64,000 nt of DNA from Plantactinospora soyae (GCF_014874095.1 NZ_JADBEB010000001.1:5146001-5210000); one strand, 5' to 3'. Numbered from the stretch's first letter, positions 1 to 13,476 are shown. A program made the numbers and translations. The notes: generated by a model from the sequence alone, not told the origin.

Positions 1-341
<341 letters not shown>

Positions 342-342
<1 letters not shown>

Positions 343-1268
343 TGCTGAAACACCTGCTCAGCGGGGCGGATCTGGACGCCGCCACCGCCACGCTGATCCT
401 GGACACGGCGGGTGAGATGGCCCGGCTGGCCGGCCGCGAGGTGAAGAAGCTCCCCGCGCTGCGTGGCCGTACCGTGGTCAACCTCTTCTACGAGGACTCC
501 ACCCGGACCCGGATCTCCTTCGAGGCGGCGGCGAAGCGGCTCTCCGCCGACGTGATCAACTTCTCGGCCAAGGGCTCCAGCGTCTCCAAGGGCGAGAGCC
601 TGAAGGACACCGCGTTGACCCTCCAGGCCATGGGCGCCGACGCGGTGGTGATCCGGCACCCGGCCTCCGGTGCGCCGCACACGCTGGCGAACTGGGTCGA
701 CGGCTCGGTGCTCAACGCCGGGGACGGCACCCACGAGCACCCGACGCAGGCGCTGCTCGACGCGTACACCATGCGGTCCCGGCTGGGTCGGGTCGCCGGG
801 CTGTCGGTCGCGGTGGTCGGCGACGTGCTGCACAGCCGGGTGGCCCGGTCGAACGTGCTGCTGCTGGCCACCCTCGGCGCCAAGGTGACCCTGGTCGGGC
901 CGCCCACGCTGATTCCGGTCGACATCGGCACGGCGCTGGCCCCCGGCACCGAGGTGTCGTACGACCTCGACGCGGTGCTGCCCACCTCCGACGTGGTGAT
1001 GATGCTGCGGGTGCAACGGGAGCGGATGGCCGACTCCTACTTCCCCTCCGCCCGGGAGTACGCCCGGCGGTACGGGCTGGACGGGCCACGGATGCGACGA
1101 CTGCCGGACCACGCGATCGTCATGCATCCCGGCCCGATGAACCGGGGGATGGAGATCGCGCCCGAGGTGGCCGACTCACCCCGGTCCACGATCGTCGAAC
1201 AGGTCACCAACGGTGTTTCCGTCCGGATGGCCGTGCTGTACCTGCTGCTGGGGGGAATGAACCGATGA
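342..1268 (+). CDS. pyrB: aspartate carbamoyltransferase catalytic subunit
   Basis: Condenses carbamoyl phosphate with aspartate in the second step of UMP synthesis. The 308 residues match the usual catalytic chain length. The carbamoyl-phosphate loop STRTR is at about residues 53-57, SSVSKGES at about 79-86, and [10 protein letters not shown] near residue 130. The GTG start overlaps the pyrR stop, and the 3' end overlaps pyrC by four bases, so translation is probably coupled. No pyrI regulatory gene is nearby, as expected for actinobacteria, where the enzyme is usually assembled with or near dihydroorotase. Confidence 0.97.
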
Positions 1269-2647
1269 GCGACTCAACTGCCGGCGGTGGCCGGTCCGCG
1301 TACCTGATCCGGGGGGCCAGGGTGGTCGGCGCCGAGCCGACCGACCTGCTGGTCACCGGCGGCGTGGTGACGCAGGTCGGGCGGGGGCTCGACGCCCGCG
1401 GCGCGACGGTCGTCGACGCGGACGGGCTGGTCGCGCTGCCCGGCCTGGTCGACCTGCACACCCACCTGCGCGAACCGGGCCGGGAGGACGCCGAGACGGT
1501 CGAGTCGGGCTCCCGGGCGGCGGCGCTGGGCGGCTACACCGCGGTGTGCGCGATGGCCAACACGTCACCGGTCGCCGACACGGCGGGCGTGGTCGAGCAG
1601 GTCTGGCGGCTCGGCCGCGAGGCGGGCCTGGTCGACGTGCAGCCGATCGGCGCGGTCACCGTCGGGTTGGCCGGCGAGCGCCTGGCCGAGCTGGGCGCGA
1701 TGGCCGACTCCGCCGCCCGGGTCCGGATCTTCTCCGACGACGGGCACTGCGTGGCGGACCCGCGGCTGATGCGCCGGGCGCTGGAGTACGTCAAGGCGTT
1801 CGACGGGGTGATCGCCCAGCACGCCGAGGAGCCCCGGCTGACCGAGGGCGCCCAGATGCACGAGGGCGAGGTGTCGACCCGGCTGGGTCTGACCGGCTGG
1901 CCGGCGGTGGCCGAGGAGGCGATCATCGCCCGGGACGTGCTCCTCGCCGAGCACGTCGGCAGCCGGCTGCACGTCTGCCACCTCTCCACCGCCGGCAGCG
2001 TCGAGGTGCTCCGGCACGCCAAGGCGCGCGGCGTCCGGGTCACCGCCGAGGTGACCCCGCACCATCTGCTGCTCACCGACGAACTCGTCGGCGGCCGGCG
2101 GGAGATCGTCAGCCCCGCCCTCGCCGACCCGGCGGGCCCGGCCCTGCGCAACGCCGGGATCACCGGGGCCGGCTACGACCCGGTCTTCAAGGTCAACCCG
2201 CCGCTGCGGACCGCCGCAGACGCCGCCGCGCTGCGGGACGCCCTGATCGAGGGGATCATCGACGTCGTCGCCACCGACCACGCCCCGCACGCGCTGGAGG
2301 ACAAGGAGTGCGAGTGGGCGTACGCCCGGCCGGGCATGCTCGGCCTGGAGACGGCGCTGTCGGTGCTGCTCTCCGTACTCGGCGAGCGGTGGGACCTGAT
2401 CGCCGAGCGGATGTCCCGGACCCCGGCCCGGATCGCCGGGCTGGTCGAGCACGGGCGTGACCCGGCACCGGGCGTACCGGCCAACCTGACCCTGGTCGAC
2501 CCGGCGGCCCGCCGCACGGTCGATCCCGGCGAGCTGGCCAGCCGCAGCCGCAACACCCCGTACGCCGGAATGACCCTGCCCGGCCGGATCGTCGCCACCT
2601 TCCTGGCCGGCGAGCCGACGGTACTGGACGCAAAGGCGGTGAGGTGA
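1265..2647 (+). CDS. pyrC: dihydroorotase
   Basis: Zinc amidohydrolase that cyclises carbamoyl aspartate to dihydroorotate. The metal motif [10 protein letters not shown] is at about residues 63-72. A second His cluster (HVCHLST) lies near residue 240, and the DHAPH motif with the catalytic Asp is near residue 340. The 460-residue length fits a class I type dihydroorotase. The ATG overlaps the pyrB stop (ATGA). It is followed by a 52-base spacer that contains a dispersed repeat before carA. Confidence 0.97.
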   Translation: MSDSTAGGGRSAYLIRGARVVGAEPTDLLVTGGVVTQVGRGLDARGATVVDADGLVALPGLVDLHTHLREPGREDAETVESGSRAAALGGYTAVCAMANTSPVADTAGVVEQVWRLGREAGLVDVQPIGAVTVGLAGERLAELGAMADSAARVRIFSDDGHCVADPRLMRRALEYVKAFDGVIAQHAEEPRLTEGAQMHEGEVSTRLGLTGWPAVAEEAIIARDVLLAEHVGSRLHVCHLSTAGSVEVLRHAKARGVRVTAEVTPHHLLLTDELVGGRREIVSPALADPAGPALRNAGITGAGYDPVFKVNPPLRTAADAAALRDALIEGIIDVVATDHAPHALEDKECEWAYARPGMLGLETALSVLLSVLGERWDLIAERMSRTPARIAGLVEHGRDPAPGVPANLTLVDPAARRTVDPGELASRSRNTPYAGMTLPGRIVATFLAGEPTVLDAKAVR

Positions 2648-2648
2648 T

Positions 2649-2680
2649 GCGAGCGAGGAGTGAGCTTGCGAGCCCCGCAG
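2649..2680 (+). repeat. dispersed GAGCGAGGAGTGAGC-type repeat between pyrC and carA
   Basis: The spacer between pyrC and carA holds a G+C-rich purine stretch (GCGAGCGAGGAGTGAGC followed by TTGCGAGCCCCGCAG). It resembles short elements I associate with Micromonosporaceae genomes. Related GAGCGAGCG repeats occur in this window at 24535-24618 and at the rsmB start. The carA ribosome-binding site (GGAGG, 2689-2693) follows immediately. Dispersal across the genome is recalled knowledge, not shown here. Confidence 0.45.
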
Positions 2681-2699
2681 TCCGGATCGGAGGCATGAA

Positions 2700-3840
2700 G
2701 TGAACCGGAGACGACCGGCGATCCTGGTCCTGGAGGACGGGCGGACCTTTCGCGGCGAGGCGTACGGCAGCGTGGGGGAGACCTTCGGCGAGGCCGTCTT
2801 CAACACCGGGATGACCGGCTACCAGGAGACGCTGACCGACCCGTCGTACCACCGGCAGGTGGTGGTGCAGACCGCGCCGCACATCGGCAACACCGGGGTC
2901 AACGCCGAGGACGACGAGTCCGGCCGGATCTGGGTGGCCGGGTACGTCGTCCGGGACCCGGCCCGGATCGGGTCGAACTGGCGCGCGACCGGAGGTCTGG
3001 AGGACCGGCTGGCCACCGAGGGCGTGGTCGGGATCTCCGGGGTGGACACCCGGGCGCTGACCCGGCACCTGCGGGACCGGGGCGCGATGCGGGTCGGCGT
3101 GTCCAGCATCGACGACGACCCGTCGGCCCTGCTGGCCCGGGTCCGCGAGTCACCCCGGATGACCGGCGCGGACCTCTCCGCCCAGGTGAGCACCGCGAAG
3201 CCGTACACCGTCGCGGCCGAGGGCGAGCACCGGTTCACCGTCGCCGCGCTGGACCTGGGGATCAAGCGCAACGTGCCGCGCCGGCTCGCGGCGCGGGGTG
3301 TCACCACCCACGTCCTGCCGGCGTCGTCGAGCATCGAGGACCTGCTGGCCACCGGCGCCGACGCGGTCTTCTTCTCGCCCGGCCCGGGCGACCCGGCCAC
3401 CGCCGACCACCCGGTCGGGCTGGCCCGCGAGGTGATGCGCCGGCAGGTTCCGCTGTTCGGCATCTGCTTCGGCAGCCAGATCCTCGGCCGTGCGCTCGGC
3501 TTCGGCACCTACAAACTGGGGTACGGCCACCGCGGCATCAACCAGCCGGTGCTGGACCGGAGCACCGGCAAGGTCGAGGTGACCAGCCACAACCACGGCT
3601 TCGCCGTCGACGCGCCGCTCAACCAGGTGATCGACACCGACTTCGGCGGCGTCGAGGTCAGCCACGTCTGCCTGAACGACAACGTCGTCGAGGGGCTGCG
3701 GGCCAGGGACGTGCCGGCGTTCACCGTGCAGTACCACCCGGAGGCGGCGGCCGGCCCGCACGACGCGGACTATCTCTTCGACCGCTTCGCGGAACTGATC
3801 GAGGGCCGGCCGAGTGCCGGGCCGACCGAAAGCGGGAACC

Positions 3841-3848
<8 letters not shown>
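2700..3848 (+). CDS. carA: carbamoyl-phosphate synthase small subunit (glutaminase)
   Basis: Hydrolyses glutamine and channels ammonia to CarB for carbamoyl phosphate used in pyrimidine and arginine synthesis. The N-terminal small domain ([13 protein letters not shown]) is followed by a class I glutamine amidotransferase domain. The nucleophile Cys is in GICFGSQ near residue 257, and the His-Glu pair is in QYHPEA near residue 345. GTG at 2700 is chosen because GGAGG stands 6 bases upstream; the ATG at 2694 runs into a stop after two codons. The 3' end overlaps carB by eight bases. Confidence 0.97.
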
Positions 3849-7217
<3,369 letters not shown>

Positions 7218-7221
<4 letters not shown>

Positions 7222-8282
7222 CCACGGGAACGACGACCGGGCCGGGGTCGGCCCGGCCGACCGGTGGACCGGTCTTCGACCGGATCGTCCGGCCGGCGCT
7301 GTTCCGGCTCGGCGGCGGGGACGCCGAGACGGCGCACGAGTGGACACTGCGACGGCTGGCCGCGCTCTCCCGGCGACCGGCCGCGCTGGCCGTGCTGCGC
7401 GCCCGGTACGCCGTGCCGGCCCCACGCACGGTCTTCGGGGTCGACTTTCCCAACCCGGTCGGCCTGGCCGCCGGGATGGACAAGGACGGTGCGGCGTTGC
7501 CCGCCTGGCCCGCGCTCGGCTTCGGCTTCGTCGAGGTGGGTACGGTCACCGCGCACGCGCAGCCGGGCAACCCCCGGCCGAGGCTGTTCCGGTTGCCGGG
7601 AAGCGCGGCGGTGATCAACCGGATGGGCTTCAACAACGCCGGTGCGGCGGCGCTGGCGGCCCGGCTGGCGGCACTGAACCGTCCGCTGGGGGTGCCGCTG
7701 GGCATCTCGCTCGGCAAGTCCAAGGTGACCGAACTGGACGACGCGGTGCAGGACTACCTGACCTCGTACCGGGTGCTGAATCCGTACGGCGACTACTTCG
7801 CGGTGAACGTCTCCTCGCCGAACACCCCCGGGCTGCGCGCGTTGCAGGACCGCGAGCACCTCGACGGACTGCTGGCCGCGCTGGTCGGCGAGAAGCCGAT
7901 CCTGGTCAAGATCGCCCCGGACCTGACCGAGGCGGCCATCGCGGAGGTGCTGGAGGTCTGCCTGAGCCGGGGCGCGGCCGGGATCATCGCCACCAACACC
8001 ACCCTCGGGCGGGACGGTCTCGCCCCGGCCGACCAGCCCCGGGCCGGTGAGGCCGGTGGGCTGTCCGGCCGGCCGCTGACCGAACGCACCCGCCGGGTGG
8101 TCTCGTTCGTGCACACCGAGACGGGCGGCGCGCTGCCGGTGATCGGGGTGGGCGGCATCCTCGACCCGACGGACGCCACCGCGCTGCTGGACGCCGGGGC
8201 CAGCCTGGTGCAGCTCTACACCGGATTCGTCTACGGCGGCCCGGGGCTGGTCCGCGCGGTGGCCCGGGCGACCCGGCAGTGA
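7218..8282 (+). CDS. pyrD: dihydroorotate dehydrogenase (quinone), class 2
   Basis: Oxidises dihydroorotate to orotate with FMN and membrane quinone. The FMN-binding segment [15 protein letters not shown] is near residues 75-89. NRMGFNN, the catalytic-Ser motif [10 protein letters not shown] and the C-terminal GVGGI ... [13 protein letters not shown] are all present. The 354-residue length and N-terminal helical extension place it in class 2 rather than the cytosolic class 1. GTG 7218 overlaps the carB stop by four bases. Confidence 0.96.
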
Positions 8283-8284
8283 CC

Positions 8285-8319
8285 CGGGGGCGGGTACCGG
8301 CGGATCCGGGAAGCCCCCG
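8285..8319 (+). terminator. hairpin between pyrD and bioA
   Basis: CGGGGGC (8285-8291) pairs with GCCCCCG (8313-8319), giving a 7-bp G+C stem with a 21-base loop. No T run follows, so termination would be partial at best; it could equally be an mRNA processing structure. The bioA ribosome-binding site (GAGGAGGGG) follows directly. Confidence 0.3.
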
Positions 8320-8339
8320 ATGACCCGCGAGGAGGGGCG

Positions 8340-9614
8340 GTGACGCCGGAGGAGATCGTCGCGGTCGACCGGGCCCACGTCTGGCACCCGTACGCGCCGA
8401 TGCCGGCCAGCAGGACGCCGTACGTGGTGTCCAGCGCCGCCGGGGTCCGGTTGCGCCTGGCCGACGGCCGGGAACTGGTGGACGGCATGTCGTCGTGGTG
8501 GGCGGCGATCCACGGGTACCGACATCCGGTGCTGGACGCCGCGGTAACCGACCAGCTCGGCCGGATGAGTCACGTCATGTTCGGCGGCCTGACCCACGAG
8601 CCCGCCGTCCGGCTCGCCGGCACCCTGGTCGAACTGACCCCGCCCGGCCTGGAACACGTCTTCCTCAGCGACTCCGGCTCGGTGGCCGTCGAGGTGGCGG
8701 TGAAGATGGCGTTGCAGTACCAGCGCGGCCGGGGGCGCCCACAGCGGCACCGGCTGGCCACCTGGCGGGGCGGCTACCACGGTGACACCTTCCATCCGAT
8801 GAGCGTCTGCGACCCGGACGGCGGGATGCACTCGCTCTGGACCGACGTGCTGCCCCGGCAGGTCTTCGCCGACGTACCGCCGTCCGGGTTCGACGCCCCC
8901 GTCGACGAGGCGTACGCCGCCGCGCTCGCCGACGCGGTGGAGCGGCACGCCGACGAACTGGCCGCGGTGATCGTGGAACCGGTGGTGCAGGGGACCGGCG
9001 GCATGCGTTGGCACAATCCCCGGTATTTGCAGTTGCTGCGCGAGTTGACCATGCGGCACGGCATTCTGCTCATCTTCGACGAGATCGCCACCGGCTTCGG
9101 CCGGACCGGTGCGCTCTTCGCTGCCGAGCACGCCGGTGTCACCCCGGACGTGATGTGCCTCGGCAAGGCACTCACCGGCGGCTACCTCAGCCTGGCGGCC
9201 ACGCTCTGTACGCCGGAGGTCGCCGAGGGCATCTCGGCGACCGGGGTACTGGCGCACGGGCCGACCTTCATGGGCAACCCGGTCGCCTGCGCGGTCGCGA
9301 ACGCCTCCATCGGGCTGCTGAAGACCGGAGACTGGGCGGGGGAGGTCGCGAGGGTCCAGGCGGCCCTGTCGGCCGGCCTGGCGCCGTTGCGGGGCCTTCC
9401 CGGGGTCGCTGACGTCCGCACGCTGGGGGCGATCGGGGTGGTGCAGCTCGACCACGACGTCGATCTGGCCGCGGCGACCGCCGCCGCCGTGGCGCACGGG
9501 GTGTGGCTGCGGCCGTTCCGGAACCTGGTCTACACGATGCCACCGTACGTCACCGGGGACGAGGACCTGGCCCGGATCTGTACGGCGATCGGCGCGGCCG
9601 CCCGGGCCGGCTGA
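8340..9614 (+). CDS. bioA: adenosylmethionine-8-amino-7-oxononanoate aminotransferase
   Basis: PLP enzyme of biotin synthesis that converts 7-keto-8-aminopelargonate to 7,8-diaminopelargonate with SAM as amino donor. It begins with the typical [24 protein letters not shown], the PLP contact [12 protein letters not shown], and the Schiff-base Lys in [11 protein letters not shown] all match BioA and separate it from general class III aminotransferases. At 424 residues it is normal length. GTG 8340 is preceded by GAGGAGGGG. It sits between pyrD and pyrF with no other bio gene in view, so its expression may follow the pyr operon. Confidence 0.93.
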   Translation: MTPEEIVAVDRAHVWHPYAPMPASRTPYVVSSAAGVRLRLADGRELVDGMSSWWAAIHGYRHPVLDAAVTDQLGRMSHVMFGGLTHEPAVRLAGTLVELTPPGLEHVFLSDSGSVAVEVAVKMALQYQRGRGRPQRHRLATWRGGYHGDTFHPMSVCDPDGGMHSLWTDVLPRQVFADVPPSGFDAPVDEAYAAALADAVERHADELAAVIVEPVVQGTGGMRWHNPRYLQLLRELTMRHGILLIFDEIATGFGRTGALFAAEHAGVTPDVMCLGKALTGGYLSLAATLCTPEVAEGISATGVLAHGPTFMGNPVACAVANASIGLLKTGDWAGEVARVQAALSAGLAPLRGLPGVADVRTLGAIGVVQLDHDVDLAAATAAAVAHGVWLRPFRNLVYTMPPYVTGDEDLARICTAIGAAARAG

Positions 9615-9681
9615 GCGGGCCGACGGGCGGTCTGGGTGTCCTCGGGCCGGGACCCGAGCGGGCGCCCCTCGGGCTCGACCC

Positions 9682-9743
9682 GACCGGGCGCCGCGACCGG
9701 GCGCCGCGACCGGGTTCGGGTTCGGGTTCGGGTTCGGGTTCGG
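9682..9743 (+). repeat. compound tandem repeat upstream of pyrF
   Basis: Two copies plus a partial of GACCGGGCGCCGC (9682-9714) run directly into five perfect copies of CGGGTT plus CGG (9711-9743). The array sits in the 249-base bioA-pyrF gap. A hairpin CTCGGG/CCCGAG (9641-9658) precedes it. The hexamer keeps an open frame into pyrF, which creates a spurious Arg-Val extension. Unequal copy number between strains would be expected from slippage. Confidence 0.8.
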
Positions 9744-9863
9744 ACGTTCCACGACAGGAATCGACCGGCGCGGCAGGACAGGGAACCGACTGCGCGCGGC
9801 ACGACAGGGAGATCGACCCGGCGCCCCGACAGACGGTCGGGGCGCGCGCGGAGAGGAGAGCCA

Positions 9864-10706
9864 ATGGAGACCTTCGGCAGCCGGCTGCACCGGGCGATGG
9901 CGGAGCGTGGACCGCTCTGTGTCGGCATCGATCCGCACCCCGCCCTGCTGACCCGGTGGGGCCTGTCGGACGACCTCGACGGGCTGACCCGATTCTGCCA
10001 GATCGCGGTCGATGCGCTCGGTGACCGGGTCGCGGTGGTCAAGCCGCAGTCGGCGTTTTTCGAGCGGTTCGGCTCTCGGGGACTCGCCGTACTTGAGTCA
10101 ATTATCCGACAGTTACGGGGCGCCGGCACCCTCGTCCTGCTTGACGTCAAGCGCGGCGACATCGGGTCCACCGTCGCCGCGTACGCCGACGCGTATCTCG
10201 AGCCATCCAGTCCGATGTATGTCGACGCGGTCACCGCCAGCCCGTTCCTGGGGGTCAACTCGCTCGCTCCGATGTTCGACGCGGCACGCAAGCACGGCGG
10301 CGGCGTCTTCGTGCTGGCGCTCACCTCCAACCCGGAGGGCGCGAGCGTGCAGCGGGCCCGTGGCGCGGACGGGCGCACCGTGGCGCAAACGATCATCGAC
10401 GAGATTTCGCAGCTCAACAGGGGTGCGGAGCCGCTCGGCAGTTTCGGGTTGGTGGTCGGCGCCACCATCGGTCAGACCGGGCACGACCTCGCCGGGGTGG
10501 GCGGTCCACTGCTTGCTCCGGGGCTCGGCGCACAGGGCGGCCGTGCCGCCGACCTGCGTACGGTCTTCGGAAACGAGCTCGCCGCGGTGCTCCCGTCGTA
10601 CTCCCGGGAGGTGCTCGGCGCGGGTCCGGACCCGGCCGCGCTGCGGGCCGCGACGGACCGGGTTCTGGCCGATTGCCGGGCCGCGCTGACCGCTGCCGGT
10701 CAGTGA
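9864..10706 (+). CDS. pyrF: orotidine 5'-phosphate decarboxylase
   Basis: Final step of UMP synthesis. The 280-residue length and the motifs LCVGIDPHP, VVKPQSAFFE and LLDVKRGDIGSTVAAYA (catalytic Lys/Asp) identify the group 2 (long) OMP decarboxylase typical of actinobacteria and mycobacteria. The frame is open further upstream through a CGGGTT repeat, but ATG 9864 with GAGAGGAG a few bases before it and the conserved METFGSRL beginning is the sensible start. It appears to be the last gene of the pyr cluster. Confidence 0.95.
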   Translation: METFGSRLHRAMAERGPLCVGIDPHPALLTRWGLSDDLDGLTRFCQIAVDALGDRVAVVKPQSAFFERFGSRGLAVLESIIRQLRGAGTLVLLDVKRGDIGSTVAAYADAYLEPSSPMYVDAVTASPFLGVNSLAPMFDAARKHGGGVFVLALTSNPEGASVQRARGADGRTVAQTIIDEISQLNRGAEPLGSFGLVVGATIGQTGHDLAGVGGPLLAPGLGAQGGRAADLRTVFGNELAAVLPSYSREVLGAGPDPAALRAATDRVLADCRAALTAAGQ

Positions 10707-10744
10707 TCTCGTGGTCACGCTGACATGATCATGGCGTGCCCACG

Positions 10745-10773
10745 TTGCCGAAAGCTCCGTTGACCGCTAGTTT
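10745..10773 (+). promoter_or_regulatory. candidate sigma-A promoter of mihF
   Basis: TTGCCG (10745-10750) and TAGTTT (10768-10773) are separated by 17 bases. The predicted start near 10780 leaves an untranslated leader of about 98 bases before mihF. Inferred from sequence match only. Confidence 0.4.
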
Positions 10774-10877
10774 TCCCGGCGCTGGGAACCACATACCCCT
10801 TTGGTGCCCAGGCACACCACGTTTCACAGATGCGACGGCGCGTCCCGCCCGTCGCGATAGGGACCTGAGGAGAACTG

Positions 10878-11195
10878 GTGCCGCTCCCCCAACTGAGCCC
10901 CGAGCAGCGTGCAGCCGCGCTGGAAAAGGCCGCGGAGATCCGCAAGGCCCGTGCCAAGCTCAAGGAAGAGCTAAAGCAGGGCAAGACCACCCTCGCCGCC
11001 GTCCTCGACCGGGCGGAGGCGGACGATGTCGTCGGCAAGCTGAAGGTATCGGCCGTGCTCCAGGCCATGCCGGGAATCGGCAAGATCCGGGCGACCCAGA
11101 TCATGGAGAAGCTCAAGATCGCCGACAGCCGTCGCCTGCGTGGCCTCGGTGAGCAGCAGCGCAAGGCACTGCTTGGAGAATTCGCGGCGAACTAG
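10878..11195 (+). CDS. mihF: actinobacterial integration host factor MihF
   Basis: Small basic nucleoid protein, 105 residues, unrelated in fold to enterobacterial IHF. The N-terminal helical part (LSPEQRAAALEKAAEIRKARAK) is followed by a helix-two-turn-helix DNA-binding part containing the MPGIGKIRATQIM motif near residues 63-75. It is required for chromosome compaction in streptomycetes and was first seen as the host factor of phage L5 integration. The start is GTG with TGAGGAG upstream. Gene order mihF-gmk-rpoZ-coaBC-metK is the usual actinobacterial arrangement. Confidence 0.95.
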   Translation: MPLPQLSPEQRAAALEKAAEIRKARAKLKEELKQGKTTLAAVLDRAEADDVVGKLKVSAVLQAMPGIGKIRATQIMEKLKIADSRRLRGLGEQQRKALLGEFAAN

Positions 11196-11221
11196 TTCCA
11201 CTCGCCGTGTAGAAACAAGCA

Positions 11222-11734
11222 GTGGGTACGCATGACGATGTCCGCACTGCGGCTCGTCTCACGGTCCTTGCCGGCCCTTCCGGGGCCGGCAAGGACAGCG
11301 TGACAGAACTTGTCCGGGCCCGATCGCCGCGGCTGTGGCGGTCCGTCCCGGTCACCACCCGGCCGGCGCGGAAGTACGAGATCGACGGTGTGCACTATCG
11401 TTTCGTCGATCGGGGCGAATTCGCGCGACTACTCGACGACGGACAGTTGCTGGAGTGGTCGGAGATTGGCGTTCACCGCTACGGAACGCCGTGCGAGCCG
11501 CTACGGAGCCGTTTGTCGGCCGGCTTACCGGTGCTACTGACGATCGACCTCCGGGGCGCCCGACAGGTGCGGACGGCGATGCCCGGGGCCCGACTGGTGT
11601 ACCTCGCCCCGCCCGGGACCGACGTCCAAGGCGTCGGTCGAGAATTCGACGCAACGGTCGTCAACGACGTGGTCGGGCGTGCTGCTGATGAACTGGTAGG
11701 CTTGCTCGGTTCGTCCTTCTTGACACCGACCTGA
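11222..11734 (+). CDS. gmk: guanylate kinase lacking the lid segment
   Basis: By position and sequence this is the gmk orthologue (GMP to GDP). The P-loop GPSGAGKDS is at about residues 18-26, the GMP-binding TTRPARKYEIDGVHY follows, then RYGTP and IDLRGARQV. However, after MPGARLVYLAPP the normal lid helices with their ATP-binding arginines are absent. The sequence passes directly through GTDVQGVG to REFDATVVND. Compared with E. coli Gmk, about 25 residues are missing, and the protein is 170 rather than about 200 residues. The P-loop residue after Lys is Asp instead of Ser/Gly. Activity is therefore doubtful. A repetitive 3' flank follows. Confidence 0.8.
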   Translation: MGTHDDVRTAARLTVLAGPSGAGKDSVTELVRARSPRLWRSVPVTTRPARKYEIDGVHYRFVDRGEFARLLDDGQLLEWSEIGVHRYGTPCEPLRSRLSAGLPVLLTIDLRGARQVRTAMPGARLVYLAPPGTDVQGVGREFDATVVNDVVGRAADELVGLLGSSFLTPT

Positions 11735-11850
11735 GGCCGATACCGACCTGAGCCCGACGCAGACCTGGATCTGACGCGGACCCGATCCAGCTCCGATCCG
11801 ATCCGATCCGGTTCCGACCTGAAGCTTGATCGAGTTCCGGCCTGACGTCG
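11735..11850 (+). repeat. degenerate short repeats between gmk and rpoZ
   Basis: The gap carries degenerate CCGACCTGA-like units (about 11740-11770 and again near 11813-11850) and a perfect run of GATCC units around 11793-11812 (TCCGATCCGATCCGATCC). No gene is visible in it. It begins immediately after the truncated gmk, so local slippage or recombination may have shaped both. Confidence 0.55.
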
Positions 11851-11932
11851 GTGTCGCCCCGGGCCGACACCAAACCGAGTCAACTCCGACCTGACCGCCT
11901 GGCGCGGTCGAGAGACACCGAGGTTTATCTCC

Positions 11933-12196
11933 GTGGGATCCATCGCCAACCCCGAGGGCATCACCAACCCGCCGATCGACGAGCTGCTCGAGAAGACCAC
12001 CTCGAAGTACGCCCTGGTCATCTTCGCCGCCAAGCGTGCCCGCCAGGTCAACGCCTACTACAGCCAGCTCGGTGAGGGCCTGCTGGAGTACGTCGGCCCC
12101 CTGGTGGAGACCACGCCGCAGGAGAAGCCGCTCTCGATCGCGATGCGGGAGATCAACGCGGGTCTGCTCACCGCCGAGCCGACCGACCAGCCGTAG
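11933..12196 (+). CDS. rpoZ: RNA polymerase omega subunit
   Basis: Assists folding and stability of the beta-prime subunit. The 87 residues start [21 protein letters not shown] and include the conserved [20 protein letters not shown]. The GTG start is inferred from this conserved N-terminus. It lies in the usual place downstream of gmk and 20 bases before coaBC. Confidence 0.95.
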   Translation: MGSIANPEGITNPPIDELLEKTTSKYALVIFAAKRARQVNAYYSQLGEGLLEYVGPLVETTPQEKPLSIAMREINAGLLTAEPTDQP

Positions 12197-12216
12197 GGCC
12201 GGTCAGGCGTCGTCCG

Positions 12217-13422
12217 ATGACCGCGGTCGTGCTCGGGGTCGGCGGAGGCATCGCCGCGTACAAGGCGTGTGAACTGCTGCGGCTGTTCACGGAGTCGGGC
12301 CATCGGGTCCGGGTCGTGCCGACCGCCTCCGCACTCCGGTTCGTGGGCGCGCCGACCTGGGCGGCGCTCTCCGGGCAACCGGTCGCCGACGACGTCTGGG
12401 CCGACGTGCACGAGGTGCCGCACGTCCGGCTGGGGCAGGGCGCCGACCTGGTGGTCGTCGCGCCCGCCACGGCCGACCTGCTGGCCAAGGCCGCGCACGG
12501 ACTCGCCGACGATCTGCTCACCAACACGCTGCTGACCGCCCGCTGCCCGGTGCTGCTCGCGCCCGCCATGCACACCGAGATGTGGGAGCACCCGGCCACC
12601 GCGGAGAACGTCGCCACGCTGCGTCGGCGCGGGGTCCTGGTGCTGGAGCCGGCCAGTGGCCGGCTGACCGGGGTGGACACCGGCAAGGGCCGGCTACCCG
12701 ATCCGGCCGAGATCTTCGCGGTGGCCCGCCGGGTGCTCGCCCGGGGCGTCGAGGCACCTCGGGACCTGGCCGGTCGTCGGGTGGTGATCACCGCCGGCGG
12801 AACCAGGGAGCCGCTGGACCCGGTGCGGTTCATCGGCAACCGGTCGTCGGGCAAGCAGGGCTACGCCTTCGCCCGGACGGCCCTGGCCCGTGGTGCCCGG
12901 GTGACGCTGATCGCCGCCAACGTCGGGTTGCCCGATCCGGCCGGAGCGGACCTGGTCCGGGTCTCGACCACCGAGGAGCTTCGCAAGGCCACCCTGGAGG
13001 CGGCCGAGGCCGCCGATGCCGTGGTGATGGCGGCGGCGCCCGCCGACTTCCGGCCGGCGACGTACGCCGCCGACAAGATCAAGAAATCGGATCGTGGCAC
13101 GACGCTCACCGTCGAACTCGTGGCCAACCCCGACATCGCGGCCGAGTTGGGCGAGCGTCGGCGCCCCGGGCAGGTGCTGGTCGCCTTCGCCGCCGAGACC
13201 AGCGACGCCGAGGCCAACGCCCGGGGCAAGCTGGCCCGGAAGAAGGCCGACCTGATCGTCGTCAACGAGGTCGGGCCGGACAAGGTCTTCGGGGCCGACA
13301 CCAACACCGCCGTCGTGCTCGGCGCTGACGGTTCGGTGACAGCGTTTTCTGAGCAATCCAAGGAAGATCTCGCCGATGGCGTGTGGGATCTGGTAACAAC
13401 GCGCTTAACCAGCTCGTCATGA
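12217..13422 (+). CDS. coaBC: bifunctional phosphopantothenoylcysteine decarboxylase / phosphopantothenate-cysteine ligase
   Basis: Two consecutive steps of coenzyme A synthesis in one chain. The N-terminal flavin-dependent CoaC half contains the catalytic His region (HEVPHVRLGQGADLVVVAPA, near residues 66-85) and the substrate loop PAMHTEMW. The C-terminal CoaB half begins near residue 190 with VVITAGGTREPLDPVRFIGN and keeps the CTP-site lysine region AADKIKK and AFAAET. The 401-residue length is standard. The start is ATG, 20 bases after rpoZ. Confidence 0.96.
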   Translation: MTAVVLGVGGGIAAYKACELLRLFTESGHRVRVVPTASALRFVGAPTWAALSGQPVADDVWADVHEVPHVRLGQGADLVVVAPATADLLAKAAHGLADDLLTNTLLTARCPVLLAPAMHTEMWEHPATAENVATLRRRGVLVLEPASGRLTGVDTGKGRLPDPAEIFAVARRVLARGVEAPRDLAGRRVVITAGGTREPLDPVRFIGNRSSGKQGYAFARTALARGARVTLIAANVGLPDPAGADLVRVSTTEELRKATLEAAEAADAVVMAAAPADFRPATYAADKIKKSDRGTTLTVELVANPDIAAELGERRRPGQVLVAFAAETSDAEANARGKLARKKADLIVVNEVGPDKVFGADTNTAVVLGADGSVTAFSEQSKEDLADGVWDLVTTRLTSSS

Positions 13423-13470
13423 GCGAAAACGACGCCAAGGGTGTTGGCCTTCAGACCAGGCGGCGGTGAC

Positions 13471-13476
13471 TACACT
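13471..13476 (+). promoter_or_regulatory. candidate -10 element of metK
   Basis: TACACT (13471-13476) fits the TAnnnT pattern and lies 35 bases before the metK GTG. A weak CCTTCA sits 17 bases upstream as -35. No SAM-riboswitch structure was recognised in the 89-base gap. Confidence 0.3.

Noticed and set aside
9636-9863. N-terminal extension of pyrF
   Set aside because: The extra 76 codons encode an Arg-Val run from the CGGGTT repeat. ATG 9864 has a good ribosome-binding site and the family N-terminus.
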